NCBI GenBank assembly: GCA_934646005.1
Contig: CAKUED010000005.1
Span: 1 to 64,000 of the forward strand
DNA length: 64,000 bases
Origin: an uncultured Oscillospiraceae bacterium
GTDB lineage: Bacteria > Bacillota > Clostridia > Oscillospirales > Oscillospiraceae
Direction of reading: 5' to 3'
Shown: one piece after another, positions 53,928 to 62,787 of the stretch
How the letters are laid out: each line of letters starts with the position of its first letter
Numbering within the stretch: position 1 is the stretch's first letter
Notes under the pieces: generated by a model
Seen by the model: only the letters and a program-made list of their open reading frames with translations
What the model was told of the DNA's origin: nothing
The model's database searches: none
Translations under genes and position numbers: made by a program

Positions 53928-54596
53928 ATGAGGTTCATGCGAAAAAGAGCAGAGACCCCGCTGCGGATCGGCACGGTGTCCAATTACCGGCATCTGTGGA
54001 TGCTGGTGTTCTGGGTGATCTATCTGGTGCTTTTTGCGGTCGTGGAGCACGAGGTACAGAGCGATTATTATGTGATGCACTGCGCACTGGATGACATCAT
54101 CCCCTTTTGCGAGTGGTTCATCTTTCCCTACTGCCTGTGGCATCCGCTGCTGTTTGCCATGACGCTCTATCTCTCGTTCTGGGACGCGGAAAATTTTAAG
54201 CCTTACATCACCTTTATCGCGCTCGGCTTCATCCCGGTCATCCTGTTTGACTGGGCGTTCCCCAACGGGCAGGATCTTCGCCCGGCGGTGTTTGCGCACC
54301 AGAATATCGCCACCTGGCTCGTCGGGCGTATCTACGCCGCCGACACGAACACGAACGTGTTCCCGAGTATGCACGTCATCGGCTCTGCCGCACTCGTCGC
54401 CGCCGCGCTTCATACGCCGTCGCTGCGCAAGCGGAAGCTGCACCTGGTCGCCATCCCTGTGGGCGTTCTGATCTGCATCTCCACCGTGTTTGTCAAGCAG
54501 CACTCCTGCCTTGACCTCATCGGCGCGATCCCGTACAGCGCCCTCCTCTGGTGGCTCATCTACGGCGTGATCTACAAAAAGCGAAAGAAAGCCTGA
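53928..54596 (+). CDS. PAP2-superfamily membrane phosphatase
   Basis: 222 residues from the ATG at 53928, three bases after GGGAGG; the next ATG (53937) has better spacing and cannot be ruled out. About six membrane segments. PAP2 motifs are partly kept: FPSMHVIGSAALVAAAL (Ser-x-His form) and VFVKQHSCLDLIGAI (His...Asp); the Lys/Arg-Pro first motif is weak. Members dephosphorylate lipid phosphates or act in inositol-phospholipid metabolism. The substrate is unknown. Confidence 0.82.
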   Translation: MRFMRKRAETPLRIGTVSNYRHLWMLVFWVIYLVLFAVVEHEVQSDYYVMHCALDDIIPFCEWFIFPYCLWHPLLFAMTLYLSFWDAENFKPYITFIALGFIPVILFDWAFPNGQDLRPAVFAHQNIATWLVGRIYAADTNTNVFPSMHVIGSAALVAAALHTPSLRKRKLHLVAIPVGVLICISTVFVKQHSCLDLIGAIPYSALLWWLIYGVIYKKRKKA

Positions 54597-54624
54597 TACT
54601 TGTACGCAAAGGATGTGGATTCGC

Positions 54625-54867
54625 ATGAGCAGCAATGACGCCTTCTCCATGGGAGGGCATACTGCCGACCGTCTGGGATATGATTTAGCGCATCGTGTCG
54701 GCAATCAGATCGCAGCCATGGAGTGTGAACAGGCCGCCCAGGAACGCCGTATCGAAGAGCTGTATGAATATGTGAAAGCCCGCTGCGATCAGGGGCTGCC
54801 CGTGCTGGAGAGCCAATTGGACACGCTGGAACGTGCCGGTTACATTGTTCATCGCAAATCACGCTGA
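54625..54867 (+). CDS. Small protein of unknown function, 80 residues
   Basis: Not recognised. Read from the ATG at 54625 (AAAGGA twelve bases upstream, loose spacing) or from 54613. It is soluble, with a helical Glu/Ala/Gln/Arg-rich middle (MECEQAAQERRIEELYEYVK) that could form a coiled coil and a C-terminal LESQLDTLERAGYIVHRKSR. It follows the PAP2 gene by 28 bp and may share its mRNA. It ends before a bidirectional terminator. Confidence 0.55.
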   Translation: MSSNDAFSMGGHTADRLGYDLAHRVGNQIAAMECEQAAQERRIEELYEYVKARCDQGLPVLESQLDTLERAGYIVHRKSR

Positions 54868-54893
54868 TCGTTTTTTATCAAAATATCCATAGA

Positions 54894-54930
54894 AACCCCC
54901 GCGCAGGTGTTCCTGCGCGGGGGTTGTTTT
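54894..54930. terminator. Bidirectional terminator before der
   Basis: AACCCCCGCGCAGG with CCTGCGCGGGGGTT around TGTT, then GTTTT. The T tract overlaps the der stop codon. Confidence 0.88.
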
Positions 54931-56260
54931 ACATATCTTCCTTATCGCCCTTCTGGCGGATGGTGATCTTGATGGGCGTGCCGGTGAGACCGAACACGGC
55001 GCGGATCTGGTTTTCGAGGTAGCGCTGGTAGGAGAAATGGAACAGCCGCGCATCATTGCAGAAGATGACGAAATGCGGCGGCTTCACGCCGACCTGCGTC
55101 ATATAATAAATTTTCAGGCGGCGACCCTTATCCGACGGCGGCTGCACGCGCGCCGTAGCGTCTTCCAGGATGTTGTTGAGCATCCCGGTGGTGATGCGCA
55201 TGGAGTTCTGGTTGGACACGGCGTTGATCGTATCAAACAGCCTGTCCACGCGCTGCCCCGTGAGGGCGGAGATATAGAGCACCGGCGCGTACTGCATATA
55301 GCTGAGGTCGCGGCGGATGTCCTGCGTCATCTCGTCCATGGTGTGCGTGTCCTTTTCCACCGCGTCCCACTTGTTGACCACGATGATGCACGCCTTGCCT
55401 GCCTCGTGCGCAAGCCCGGCGATCTTGGTGTCCTGCTCGGTCACGCCGTCGTTTGCGTCGAGTAAGATCAGGCACACGTCCGCACGCTCGATGGCGGCGA
55501 CGGAGCGCATATTGCTGTACTTTTCCACCGCGTCGTCCACCTTGGACTTGCGGCGCATCCCGGCGGTGTCGATGAACAGGTACTTGCCGGATTCGTTTTC
55601 AAAATAACTGTCGATGGCGTCGCGCGTCGTGCCGGCAACGTCGGAGACGATCACGCGCTCCTCGCCGAGGATGCGGTTGAGCAGACTCGACTTGCCGACG
55701 TTCGGCTTTCCGATGATGGCGACCTTGATGACGTCCTCGTCATACTCGTCCTCGTCATTTTCCGGGAACGCGTCCACGCACGCATCGAGCAGGTCGCCCG
55801 TGCCGTGTCCGTGCACCGCCGAGACCTCGATCGGGTCGCCGAGACCGAGCGCGTAAAACTCATACGCGTCCGGGTTCACGCCGCCGGTCTGGTCACATTT
55901 GTTGACCGCCAGCACCACAGGCTTTTTCGCCTTTTTGAGCATCGCGGCGACCTCCGCGTCCGCCGCGGTCAGACCGACCGTCACGTCCACGACCATGATG
56001 ATGACATTCGCCGTTTCAATGGCGATCTCCGCCTGACGGCGCATGAAGCGCAGCATATCGTTGTCCGTGCCCGGCTCGATGCCGCCGGTATCCACGAGCA
56101 TAAAGCTGTGCCCGTTCCACTCGCAGTCGCCGTAAATGCGGTCGCGCGTCACGCCAGGGGTATCCTCCACGATCGCCATGCGGCGACCCGTGAGCTTGTT
56201 AAAGAGCATCGACTTGCCGACGTTCGGTCTGCCGACGATGGCAACAATGGGCTTTGCCAT
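54929..56260 (-). CDS. der: Ribosome-assembly GTPase Der (EngA)
   Basis: 443 residues with two GTPase domains in tandem: GRPNVGKSMLFNKL with DTGG and NKCD, and GKPNVGKSSLLNRI with DTAGM and NKWD. A C-terminal KH-like domain follows (about 355-443). Der acts in 50S assembly. AAGGAGG precedes the ATG. It lies 82 bp after rpmF on the same strand, so rpmF-yceD-der may be one unit. Confidence 0.97.
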   Translation of the reverse strand: MAKPIVAIVGRPNVGKSMLFNKLTGRRMAIVEDTPGVTRDRIYGDCEWNGHSFMLVDTGGIEPGTDNDMLRFMRRQAEIAIETANVIIMVVDVTVGLTAADAEVAAMLKKAKKPVVLAVNKCDQTGGVNPDAYEFYALGLGDPIEVSAVHGHGTGDLLDACVDAFPENDEDEYDEDVIKVAIIGKPNVGKSSLLNRILGEERVIVSDVAGTTRDAIDSYFENESGKYLFIDTAGMRRKSKVDDAVEKYSNMRSVAAIERADVCLILLDANDGVTEQDTKIAGLAHEAGKACIIVVNKWDAVEKDTHTMDEMTQDIRRDLSYMQYAPVLYISALTGQRVDRLFDTINAVSNQNSMRITTGMLNNILEDATARVQPPSDKGRRLKIYYMTQVGVKPPHFVIFCNDARLFHFSYQRYLENQIRAVFGLTGTPIKITIRQKGDKEDM

Positions 56261-56342
56261 AGCGTTTGCCTCCTTCCTTGTGATGCGTCCAAAAGAAAAG
56301 AGAAGGGCTCAGCACCCTCCTCTCATCTCGTATCGAGCGAAC

Positions 56343-56531
56343 TTACTTAGCCGATTCCACCGCGATCACTTCACGACCGTTGTAGAAGCCGCAAGCCTTG
56401 CAGGCTCTGTGCGGCAGACGGGGCTCACCGCACTTCGGGCAAGCGACAACGCCGGGGATCGCCAGTTTCCAATGGGAGCTGCGTCTCTTATCTCTTCTCG
56501 CGCCGGATACTTTTCTCTTAGGAACTGCCAT
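56343..56531 (-). CDS. rpmF: 50S ribosomal protein L32
   Basis: 62 residues from the ATG at 56529-56531 (AAGGAGG). [18 protein letters not shown] and a zinc ribbon [18 protein letters not shown] (four Cys) are typical of zinc-binding bL32. It follows yceD, the classic pairing. Confidence 0.97.
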   Translation of the reverse strand: MAVPKRKVSGARRDKRRSSHWKLAIPGVVACPKCGEPRLPHRACKACGFYNGREVIAVESAK

Positions 56532-56572
56532 TTGGTACACCTCCTTGGCTTAAATGCCGTTTGGCATATTGT

Positions 56573-57076
56573 CTACTTTTTATCCAGAAGCTGCTGCAAG
56601 ATCGCGAAGCGCGGATCTTTTTCCGGCTGGCAGGTGCAGGCGGCTTCGTTGAGGTTTGCTCCACAGCGGAAGCAAACGCCCTTGCAATCTTCACGGCACA
56701 GCAGCTTGGAGTCCATGTTCAGCACGAACGCCGTTGTTAAAATGTCGTCAAGATCGGCATGATCGTCCTCCAGCGGAAAGACCCACGGACTTTCGTAGTC
56801 GCCGCTGTCGGCGTCGGCGGTCAGGATCGCCTCGACCGGGTAGGATACCCCGCGCACAAACGGGGCGGCGCAGCGGTCGCACACGCCGTGCAGCGTGGTG
56901 GTGAGCGTTGCCGTCAGTTCGAGAACACCCGCGGTGTTCCTGACCTGCCCGACTGCGCGCACTGGTTCAGATACAGGTTTGCAGCCGCCGAATGTCATTT
57001 CGTGCAGGTCCAGTTCGGTTTCAAAGGGCACGACGCCGCCCGGGCAGCTTATGATCTTCGCAAGTCCCAGCAGCAT
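56573..57076 (-). CDS. yceD: YceD/DUF177 family protein
   Basis: 167 residues from the ATG at 57074-57076 (GAGGGAT site). The pattern VCDRCAAPF in the middle and CREDCKGVCFRCGANLNE near the end is typical of the DUF177 family that accompanies rpmF. The family is needed for 23S rRNA levels in plants and Escherichia coli; the mechanism is not settled. Four or more Cys may hold zinc. It is the first gene of the operon. Confidence 0.9.
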   Translation of the reverse strand: MLLGLAKIISCPGGVVPFETELDLHEMTFGGCKPVSEPVRAVGQVRNTAGVLELTATLTTTLHGVCDRCAAPFVRGVSYPVEAILTADADSGDYESPWVFPLEDDHADLDDILTTAFVLNMDSKLLCREDCKGVCFRCGANLNEAACTCQPEKDPRFAILQQLLDKK

Positions 57077-57108
57077 AGTATCCCTCGCTCCATAATCATG
57101 CAAGCGAT

Positions 57109-57137
57109 ATTATACCGAATCGAAACGCGAAAGTCAA
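57109..57137 (-). promoter_or_regulatory. Promoter of yceD-rpmF
   Basis: Minus strand TTGACT (57132-57137), 17 bp, TATAAT (57109-57114). Confidence 0.85.
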
Positions 57138-57190
57138 ACACTATTTCGCATTTTTCTTCGATATTTTGTAAAAATCTGCGAGCCGGGCGC

Positions 57191-57219
57191 TTTACACCTC
57201 CCCCGCCCCGTGCTAAAAT
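57191..57219 (+). promoter_or_regulatory. Promoter of the RluA/RluD-type gene
   Basis: TTTACA (57191-57196), 17-bp C-rich spacer, TAAAAT (57214-57219). Confidence 0.75.
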
Positions 57220-57248
57220 GTTTTCACCATCCAATCGGGAGGGCGATT

Positions 57249-58202
57249 ATGAAGGAATTGACCGTCGGCGCGAATGACGCCGGGCAGCGGCTCGACCGCT
57301 TTGTGTCCAAAGCCGTGCCGCTGCTGCCGGATTCGCTGCTGCAAAAATACATCCGCCTCAAGCGCATCAAAGTGGACGGCAAGCGCGCCGAGCGCAGCGC
57401 ACGCCTGACTGAGGGCAGCGTCGTGCAGCTTTATATCAATGATGAGTTTTTCGACACGCCCAAGCAGGAAAACGCATATCTCACCGTCGCCGCGCCGAAG
57501 CTGCATATCGTCTATGAGGATGAAAACATCCTGCTGGTCGATAAAAAGCCCGGGCAGGCGGTGCACCCGCATGACGGCGCGGAATACGGCAAAACGCTCA
57601 TCGACCATATTCAGGCGTATCTCTACGCCAAGCGCGAGTGGCGTCCGCGCGAGGAAAACGCGTTTACGCCCGCGCTCTGCAACCGCATCGACCGCAACAC
57701 CGGCGGCATCGTCATCGCGGCGAAAAACGCCGAGGCGCTGCGTATCCTGAATCAGAAAATTAAAGACCGGGAGCTGGAAAAGAGGTATCTGTGCATCGTC
57801 CACGGCACGCCGAAGCCCGCCGAAGGGCGGCTGGAGGGGTATTTATTTAAGGATGCGAAGGAAAACCGCGTCTACATCACCCAGAAGCCGCAGCCGGGGG
57901 CTAAGACCGCCGTGACGCTGTATAAGACGCTGCAAAGCCGCAACGGGCTGTCGCTCGTGGAGTGTGAGCTCATCACCGGGCGCACGCACCAGATCCGCGC
58001 GCAGATGGCGGCGGCGGGGCATCCCCTGCTCGGCGACGGCAAATATGGCAAGCTCGACAAGCGCTATGACCGCAAATTCCAGGCGCTCTACTCCTACTCC
58101 CTGCGCTTCTGCTTCACGACGGACGGCGGCATTTTGTCGTATCTCGACGGACGCAGCTTCCGCGTGGAGGACGTAGACTTCGTACATGAGTATTTCCCCT
58201 GA
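57249..58202 (+). CDS. RluA/RluD-family pseudouridine synthase
   Basis: 317 residues from the ATG at 57249 (GGGAGGG). An S4 domain (about 10-75, LDRFVSKAVPLLPDSLLQKYI, RIKVDGKRA) precedes the catalytic domain. The active-site loop reads CNRIDRNTGGIVIAAK, with NRID in place of the usual HRLD. Further motifs are VDKKPGQAVHPHD and LITGRTHQIRAQMAAAGHP. It modifies 23S rRNA or other RNA; the target is not assigned. It has its own promoter and no clear terminator. Confidence 0.93.
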   Translation: MKELTVGANDAGQRLDRFVSKAVPLLPDSLLQKYIRLKRIKVDGKRAERSARLTEGSVVQLYINDEFFDTPKQENAYLTVAAPKLHIVYEDENILLVDKKPGQAVHPHDGAEYGKTLIDHIQAYLYAKREWRPREENAFTPALCNRIDRNTGGIVIAAKNAEALRILNQKIKDRELEKRYLCIVHGTPKPAEGRLEGYLFKDAKENRVYITQKPQPGAKTAVTLYKTLQSRNGLSLVECELITGRTHQIRAQMAAAGHPLLGDGKYGKLDKRYDRKFQALYSYSLRFCFTTDGGILSYLDGRSFRVEDVDFVHEYFP

Positions 58203-58243
58203 TTTTTCCGCAAAAAATTGCCCGAAAAATGTCATAATTTATA

Positions 58244-58272
58244 TTGACAAACCCCCACAAACCCGATATAGT
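58244..58272 (+). promoter_or_regulatory. Promoter of potABCD
   Basis: TTGACA (58244-58249), 17 bp, TATAGT (58267-58272). The predicted start is near 58279, so the leader before potA is about 450 nt. Confidence 0.85.
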
Positions 58273-58278
58273 TTCAAT

Positions 58279-58309
58279 CAGTACGTCCGGCTTCCCGCCG
58301 GGGGTACTG
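58279..58309 (+). promoter_or_regulatory. 5'-terminal hairpin of the pot leader
   Basis: CAGTAC with GTACTG, and CCGGC with GCCGG inside, form a hairpin starting at the predicted first base of the transcript. It could protect the 5' end. No known riboswitch motif was recognised. Confidence 0.5.
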
Positions 58310-58379
58310 ATGTTCTATTTTCCGAGAAAAAACGAGGAAAACAGAGATCAAACAACCACAAACCATGCTGACAAAAAGG

Positions 58380-58717
58380 CAGATCCGACAAAGGTCGGTG
58401 CGTGGATCGCGCCGCAGTTTTTGCGTGAGCCAAGGAAAAGCCGCAGGGAATCCTGACGGATTCCCGAGGATTTTTCTGCGGCATGGCGGAAAAAGCACAA
58501 GCAATTGACTTACCGGGCACTGACGGCACTGACACAAAGAGAAAAAATAGTCAGTTCCGGCAGGGAACAGTGCGCCGAGCGCGCCGTGATTTTTTCGTCA
58601 GGCAAAGAAAAGCCGCAGGGAATCCTGTCGGATTCCCGAGGATTTTTCTGCCGCATGACGGAAAAAGCGCAAGCGATCGACGTGCCGGGCACTGACGGTG
58701 CTGACGAAAACAAAGAA
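58380..58717 (+). repeat. Two tandem 172-bp repeats in the potA leader
   Basis: Copy 1 runs 58380-58551 and copy 2 starts at 58552; they align with no gap at an offset of 172. The best block is 49 bp long from CCGCAGGGAATCCTG (58441 and 58613) to TTTTTCTGC. Both copies form the hairpin GGGAATCC-loop-GGATTCCC with loop TGAC or TGTC, then GAGGATTTTT. 172 is not a multiple of three, and no reading frame runs through both copies, so it is not a protein repeat. The gap 58203-58730 holds nothing else apart from the promoter and 5' hairpin. Confidence 0.85.
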
Positions 58718-58730
58718 ACGGGGGAGGATA

Positions 58731-59861
58731 ATGTCCGAAGAGCTCATTCGCCTGTCTGACCTGACGGTCACCTTTGAGGACGGCGAAACCATTCTTGATC
58801 ACATCAACCTATACATCAGAAATAAGGAATTTCTAACATTGCTGGGTCCCAGTGGATGCGGAAAAACCACAACCTTGCGAATTATTGGCGGTTTTTTGAC
58901 ACCTACGTCCGGTGATGTTTTTTTTAACGGCAAGCGGATCAACGACGTTCCGCCGTATGAACGAAAGATCAATACGGTCTTTCAGAAATACGCGCTGTTC
59001 CCGCATCTGGATGTGTACGACAACATCGCGTTCGGTCTGAGGCTCGCAAAGCTCCCGGAGGACGAGGTGGACGAACGCGTCACGCAGATGCTGGAAACGG
59101 TCAGCCTCAAGGGCTTTGAGAACCGTAACGTTTCGTCGCTGTCCGGCGGGCAGCAGCAGCGTGTCGCCATCGCGCGCGCGCTCGTCAACCGCCCGCAGGT
59201 GCTGCTGCTGGACGAGCCGCTGGGCGCGCTCGATCTTCGTCTGCGCAAGGATATGCAGAACGAGCTGAAGAGCATCCAGCAGCAGACCGGCATCACGTTC
59301 ATCTACGTCACCCACGATCAGGAAGAGGCTCTGTCCATGTCCGACATCGTGGTCGTGATGAACAAGGGCAAGATCCAGCAGATCGGCACGCCGCAGGATA
59401 TATATAATGAACCGAAGAACGCGTTTGTGGCGGACTTCATCGGCGAGTCGAACATTCTCGACGGCGTGATGCTGGAGGACTGCCTGGTGAAGTTCTTCGG
59501 GCGCAAGTTCGTGTGCGTGGACAAGGGCTTTGAGAAAAACGAGCCCGTGGACGTCGTCATCCGCCCGGAGGATGTGGACATCGTGCCCGCCGAAGAGGGT
59601 CACCTGAGCGGCACAGTCACGTCCGTGACGTTCAAGGGCGTGCACTACGACACGATCGTTGACTTCAAGGGCTTCAAATGGCTCATCCAGACCACGGACT
59701 TCTACCCCGTCGGGTCGTTTATCGGCATCCGGCTCAACCCGGAGGACATCCATATCATGCATAAGAGCGAGTATTCCGGGCTTTACGGCGATTACAGCTC
59801 TTACAGTGCCGAATACGACGAGATCGCGGACGCGGCGGAGGACGGGGAAGATGAAGAATAA
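58731..59861 (+). CDS. potA: Spermidine/putrescine ABC transporter ATP-binding protein
   Basis: 376 residues from the ATG at 58731 (GGGGGAGG); a longer reading upstream would enter the leader repeats. Walker [13 protein letters not shown], signature [15 protein letters not shown], Walker [14 protein letters not shown]-loop VTHDQEEAL, and a C-terminal TOBE domain (about 270-350, [20 protein letters not shown]). The tail is acidic. PotA powers polyamine import. It is the first gene of a four-gene operon with overlapping starts. Confidence 0.95.
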   Translation: MSEELIRLSDLTVTFEDGETILDHINLYIRNKEFLTLLGPSGCGKTTTLRIIGGFLTPTSGDVFFNGKRINDVPPYERKINTVFQKYALFPHLDVYDNIAFGLRLAKLPEDEVDERVTQMLETVSLKGFENRNVSSLSGGQQQRVAIARALVNRPQVLLLDEPLGALDLRLRKDMQNELKSIQQQTGITFIYVTHDQEEALSMSDIVVVMNKGKIQQIGTPQDIYNEPKNAFVADFIGESNILDGVMLEDCLVKFFGRKFVCVDKGFEKNEPVDVVIRPEDVDIVPAEEGHLSGTVTSVTFKGVHYDTIVDFKGFKWLIQTTDFYPVGSFIGIRLNPEDIHIMHKSEYSGLYGDYSSYSAEYDEIADAAEDGEDEE

Positions 59862-60669
59862 GCTGCTTGCCGCGCCGTATATCGTGTGGATGGCGCTGTT
59901 CATCGTCGTGCCGCTCGGCATCGTTGTGTATTACGCCGTGACCGATTCGATCACGGGGCAGTTTACACTTGCAAACATCACCGGCATGGGGGCGTATCTG
60001 TCGATCTTCCTGCGCTCGATCTGGCTGTCGCTGTTCGCGGCGCTCATCTGCCTGGTCATCGGCTACCCGGTGGCGTATTTCATCTCGCAGTGCTCGCCGT
60101 CCACGCAGCGCTTTTTGCAGATGCTCATCATGCTGCCCATGTGCATGAGCTTTCTGCTGCGCACGCTCGCGTGGGTCGCCATGCTGGAGGATACGGGTAT
60201 TTTCAACACCTTCCTTTCGCACCTCGGCATCGCGCCGCTGCCGCTCATCCGCACGAGCGGGGCGGTCATCCTCGGCATGGTGTATAACTACCTGCCGTAT
60301 ATGATCCTGCCGCTGCTGTCGGTGATGTCCAAGCTCGACCCGCGCCTCATTGAGGCGGCAGCGGACCTCGGCTGTCCGCCGTCCAAGGTGTTTTCCAAGG
60401 TCATTCTTCCGCTGTCCTACCCCGGCATCCTCTCAGGGCTGACGATGGTGTTCGTCCCGGCGGTGTCCACATTCTACATCTCGCAGAAGCTCGGCTCGAC
60501 CGGCACAACGCTCATCGGCGACGTCATCGAGTCGCAGTTCAAGACCGCCTACAATCCGAATCTCGGCGCGGCGATGAGCCTGGTGCTGATGATCTTGATC
60601 TTCCTGTGCGTAAGCATTATGAACCGCTTCGGCGAGAGCGGAGACGAGGAGGTCATGGCAAAGGTATGA
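59851..60669 (+). CDS. potB: Spermidine/putrescine ABC transporter permease PotB
   Basis: 272 residues from the ATG at 59851, which overlaps the potA end; GGGGAAG lies within potA. Six membrane helices, first [21 protein letters not shown]. The EAA loop that docks on PotA reads [21 protein letters not shown]. It pairs with PotC to form the channel. Confidence 0.94.
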   Translation: MKNKLLAAPYIVWMALFIVVPLGIVVYYAVTDSITGQFTLANITGMGAYLSIFLRSIWLSLFAALICLVIGYPVAYFISQCSPSTQRFLQMLIMLPMCMSFLLRTLAWVAMLEDTGIFNTFLSHLGIAPLPLIRTSGAVILGMVYNYLPYMILPLLSVMSKLDPRLIEAAADLGCPPSKVFSKVILPLSYPGILSGLTMVFVPAVSTFYISQKLGSTGTTLIGDVIESQFKTAYNPNLGAAMSLVLMILIFLCVSIMNRFGESGDEEVMAKV

Positions 60670-61490
60670 AGCATTTTAACCGTACTGTGACCATTCTGGT
60701 CTTTATCTTCCTGTACATCCCCATGATCGTGCTGGGCGTGGCGTCTTTTAACTCCGGCACGGACATTGCGAGCTTCAAGGGCTTTACGCTGGGGCAGTAT
60801 GTGAACCTGTTCCGTGACCGCACGCTGCTGGCGCTGCTGGGGAACTCTCTCATCATCGCCGTGCTCTCCACGCTCATCGCGACCGTTATGGGCACGATGG
60901 CGGCGGTCGGCATCCACAACATGAACGGGCGGCTGCGCCGCGCCGTCATGACGCTGACCGACATCCCGATGACAAACCCCGACATCGTCACGGGCGTGGC
61001 GCTGGCGCTGCTGTTCGCCTTTACGGGCACGATGCTGCGCATCAACTCCATCCTCGGCTTCTGGACGCTGCTCATCGCACACATCACGTTCAACCTCCCC
61101 TATGTCATCCTGAACGTCATGCCCAAGCTCAAGCAGATGGACCGCGATTTAGTCGAGGCGGCGCTCGACCTCGGCTGCACGCCGTTTCAGGCGTTTTACA
61201 AGGTCGTCATCCATGAGATCATGCCCGGCATCCTCGCCGGGGCGCTGATGGCGTTCACCATGAGTCTGGACGATTTCGTCATTTCGTATTTTGTCACCGG
61301 CTCGAGCTTTATCACGCTCCCGGTCGAGATCTACAACTACACAAAAAAGCCCATTCCGCCGAAAATTTACGCGCTGTTCACGCTCATGTTCCTTGTGATC
61401 CTCGTTTTGATGGTCGCCATGAACCTGCTTCAGCTCCGCGGCAGCAAGAACGCCCGTCACGAGCGGGCGCACGGGAGGGCACGCGCATGA
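60666..61490 (+). CDS. potC: Spermidine/putrescine ABC transporter permease PotC
   Basis: 274 residues from the ATG at 60666, overlapping the potB stop as ATGA. Six helices; EAA loop VEAALDLGCTPFQAFYKVVIHE. MNRTV-type start [19 protein letters not shown] and the PMTNPDIVTGVALALL stretch match PotC/YdcV. The last 15 residues are Arg/His/Ala-rich. Confidence 0.94.
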   Translation: MKHFNRTVTILVFIFLYIPMIVLGVASFNSGTDIASFKGFTLGQYVNLFRDRTLLALLGNSLIIAVLSTLIATVMGTMAAVGIHNMNGRLRRAVMTLTDIPMTNPDIVTGVALALLFAFTGTMLRINSILGFWTLLIAHITFNLPYVILNVMPKLKQMDRDLVEAALDLGCTPFQAFYKVVIHEIMPGILAGALMAFTMSLDDFVISYFVTGSSFITLPVEIYNYTKKPIPPKIYALFTLMFLVILVLMVAMNLLQLRGSKNARHERAHGRARA

Positions 61491-62677
61491 AAAAATGCCT
61501 GACTTCCCTGCTGCTTGCGCTCGTCCTGACGTTCGCCCTCGCGCTGCCCGCATTTGCCGCGCGCGAGGAGATCACGGTGTATAACTGGGGTCAGTACATC
61601 TCCGACGGCACGGACGATTCGCTGGACGTCATCGCCGCGTTTGAAGAAGAGACCGGCATCCATGTGAACTACATCACGTTCGACTCCAACGAGAGTATGT
61701 ACACCAAGCTCAAAACAGGCGGCGCAAGCTATGACGTCATCATCCCCTCGGACTATATGATCGCCAAGCTCATCGAGGAGGACATGCTCGAGCCGCTGGA
61801 TTTTGCAAATATCCCGAATTACGCCGGCATCGACGAGGCGTTCCGAGATCAGGCATACGACCCGGAGAACACCTACTCCGTCCCCTACACCTGGGGCACG
61901 GTGGGTCTGATCTACAACCGGCAGTATGTCTCCGACGAGGACGCGCAGAGCTGGAGCTGCCTGTGGAACTCCAAGTACGCGGGCAAGATCCTGATGTTCG
62001 ACAACCCGCGTGACGCGTTCGCCATCGCGGAGTCCATTCTGGGCTACAGCCTGAACACGACGGACGAAGCCGAGCTTCGCCAGTGCGCAGACCTGCTTGC
62101 GCAGCAAAAGCCCGTTTTGCAGGCATACGTCATGGACCAGATCTTTGACAAAATGCAGCGCGGCGAGGCGTGGATCGCGCCGTATTACGCGGGCGACTAC
62201 CTGACCATGGTCGAGGAAAATCCCGACCTCGGCTTCAGCCACCCGCAGGAGGGCTACAACATCTTCATCGACGCCATGTGCATCCCGAAGGGCTGCCAGA
62301 ATAAAGCTGGCGCGGAGGCGTTTATCAACTTCCTCTGCCGCCCGGACATTTCGGCGGCAAACCTCGATTACATCGGCTACTCCACGCCCATCTCGGCAGC
62401 GAAGGAGTATATGGATGAGGAGGTCATCTCCAGCCCCGTATCGTATCCCGACGATGAGACGCTCGCGCGCAGCGAGAGCTTCTCCGCCCTGCCGATCGAG
62501 GCGACGCAAACGATGAACGACCTGTGGCTGACGGTCAAGACCGCGGGCGCGAATACCACGCTCTATCTCATCCTGACGCTTGCCGCCGTGGCGCTGGTGA
62601 TCGTGTTTTTCATCCTGAAAAACGCCCACCGCCGCCGCAAGATCGCCCGCCGCTGCCGGAAATGGAAAAATGCGTAA
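61487..62677 (+). CDS. potD: Polyamine-binding protein PotD with a C-terminal membrane anchor
   Basis: 396 residues, start overlapping potC (ATGA). An N-terminal signal peptide (LLLALVLTFALALPAFA, cleavage after AFA) is followed by the SBP fold: VYNWGQYISDG, VNYITFDSNESMYTKLKTGG, DVIIPSDYMIAKL, VPYTWGTVGLIYN, and IFIDAMCIPKGCQNKAGAEAF. There is no lipobox Cys at the cleavage site. Instead the end has a membrane helix (LYLILTLAAVALVIVFFIL) and a basic tail (KNAHRRRKIARRCRKW). It would catch polyamine outside and deliver it to PotBC. The C-terminal anchor is unusual for PotD, which is normally a lipoprotein in Gram-positives. Confidence 0.93.
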   Translation: MKKCLTSLLLALVLTFALALPAFAAREEITVYNWGQYISDGTDDSLDVIAAFEEETGIHVNYITFDSNESMYTKLKTGGASYDVIIPSDYMIAKLIEEDMLEPLDFANIPNYAGIDEAFRDQAYDPENTYSVPYTWGTVGLIYNRQYVSDEDAQSWSCLWNSKYAGKILMFDNPRDAFAIAESILGYSLNTTDEAELRQCADLLAQQKPVLQAYVMDQIFDKMQRGEAWIAPYYAGDYLTMVEENPDLGFSHPQEGYNIFIDAMCIPKGCQNKAGAEAFINFLCRPDISAANLDYIGYSTPISAAKEYMDEEVISSPVSYPDDETLARSESFSALPIEATQTMNDLWLTVKTAGANTTLYLILTLAAVALVIVFFILKNAHRRRKIARRCRKWKNA

Positions 62678-62679
62678 GA

Positions 62680-62718
62680 AACCCCCGCCGCGGCGAAAGC
62701 CCCGGCGGGGTTCTTTTT
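62680..62718 (+). terminator. Terminator of the potABCD operon
   Basis: AACCCCCGCCG pairs with CGGCGGGGTT, with a second small stem inside (GGC/GCC), then CTTTTT. Confidence 0.85.
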
Positions 62719-62787
62719 CGGAGGGACAGGGGCAGATGCCTCTGTCCGCCCGCTGCTGCAGCTTTCGACCGCATTCCCGAACGAGCC

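Noticed and set aside
58410..58700. Repeated peptide-like frames on the minus strand in the pot leader (KNPRES..IPCGFS)
   Set aside because: The likeness comes from the 172-bp DNA repeat. The period is not a multiple of three, so one protein cannot contain both copies, and no start site fits.
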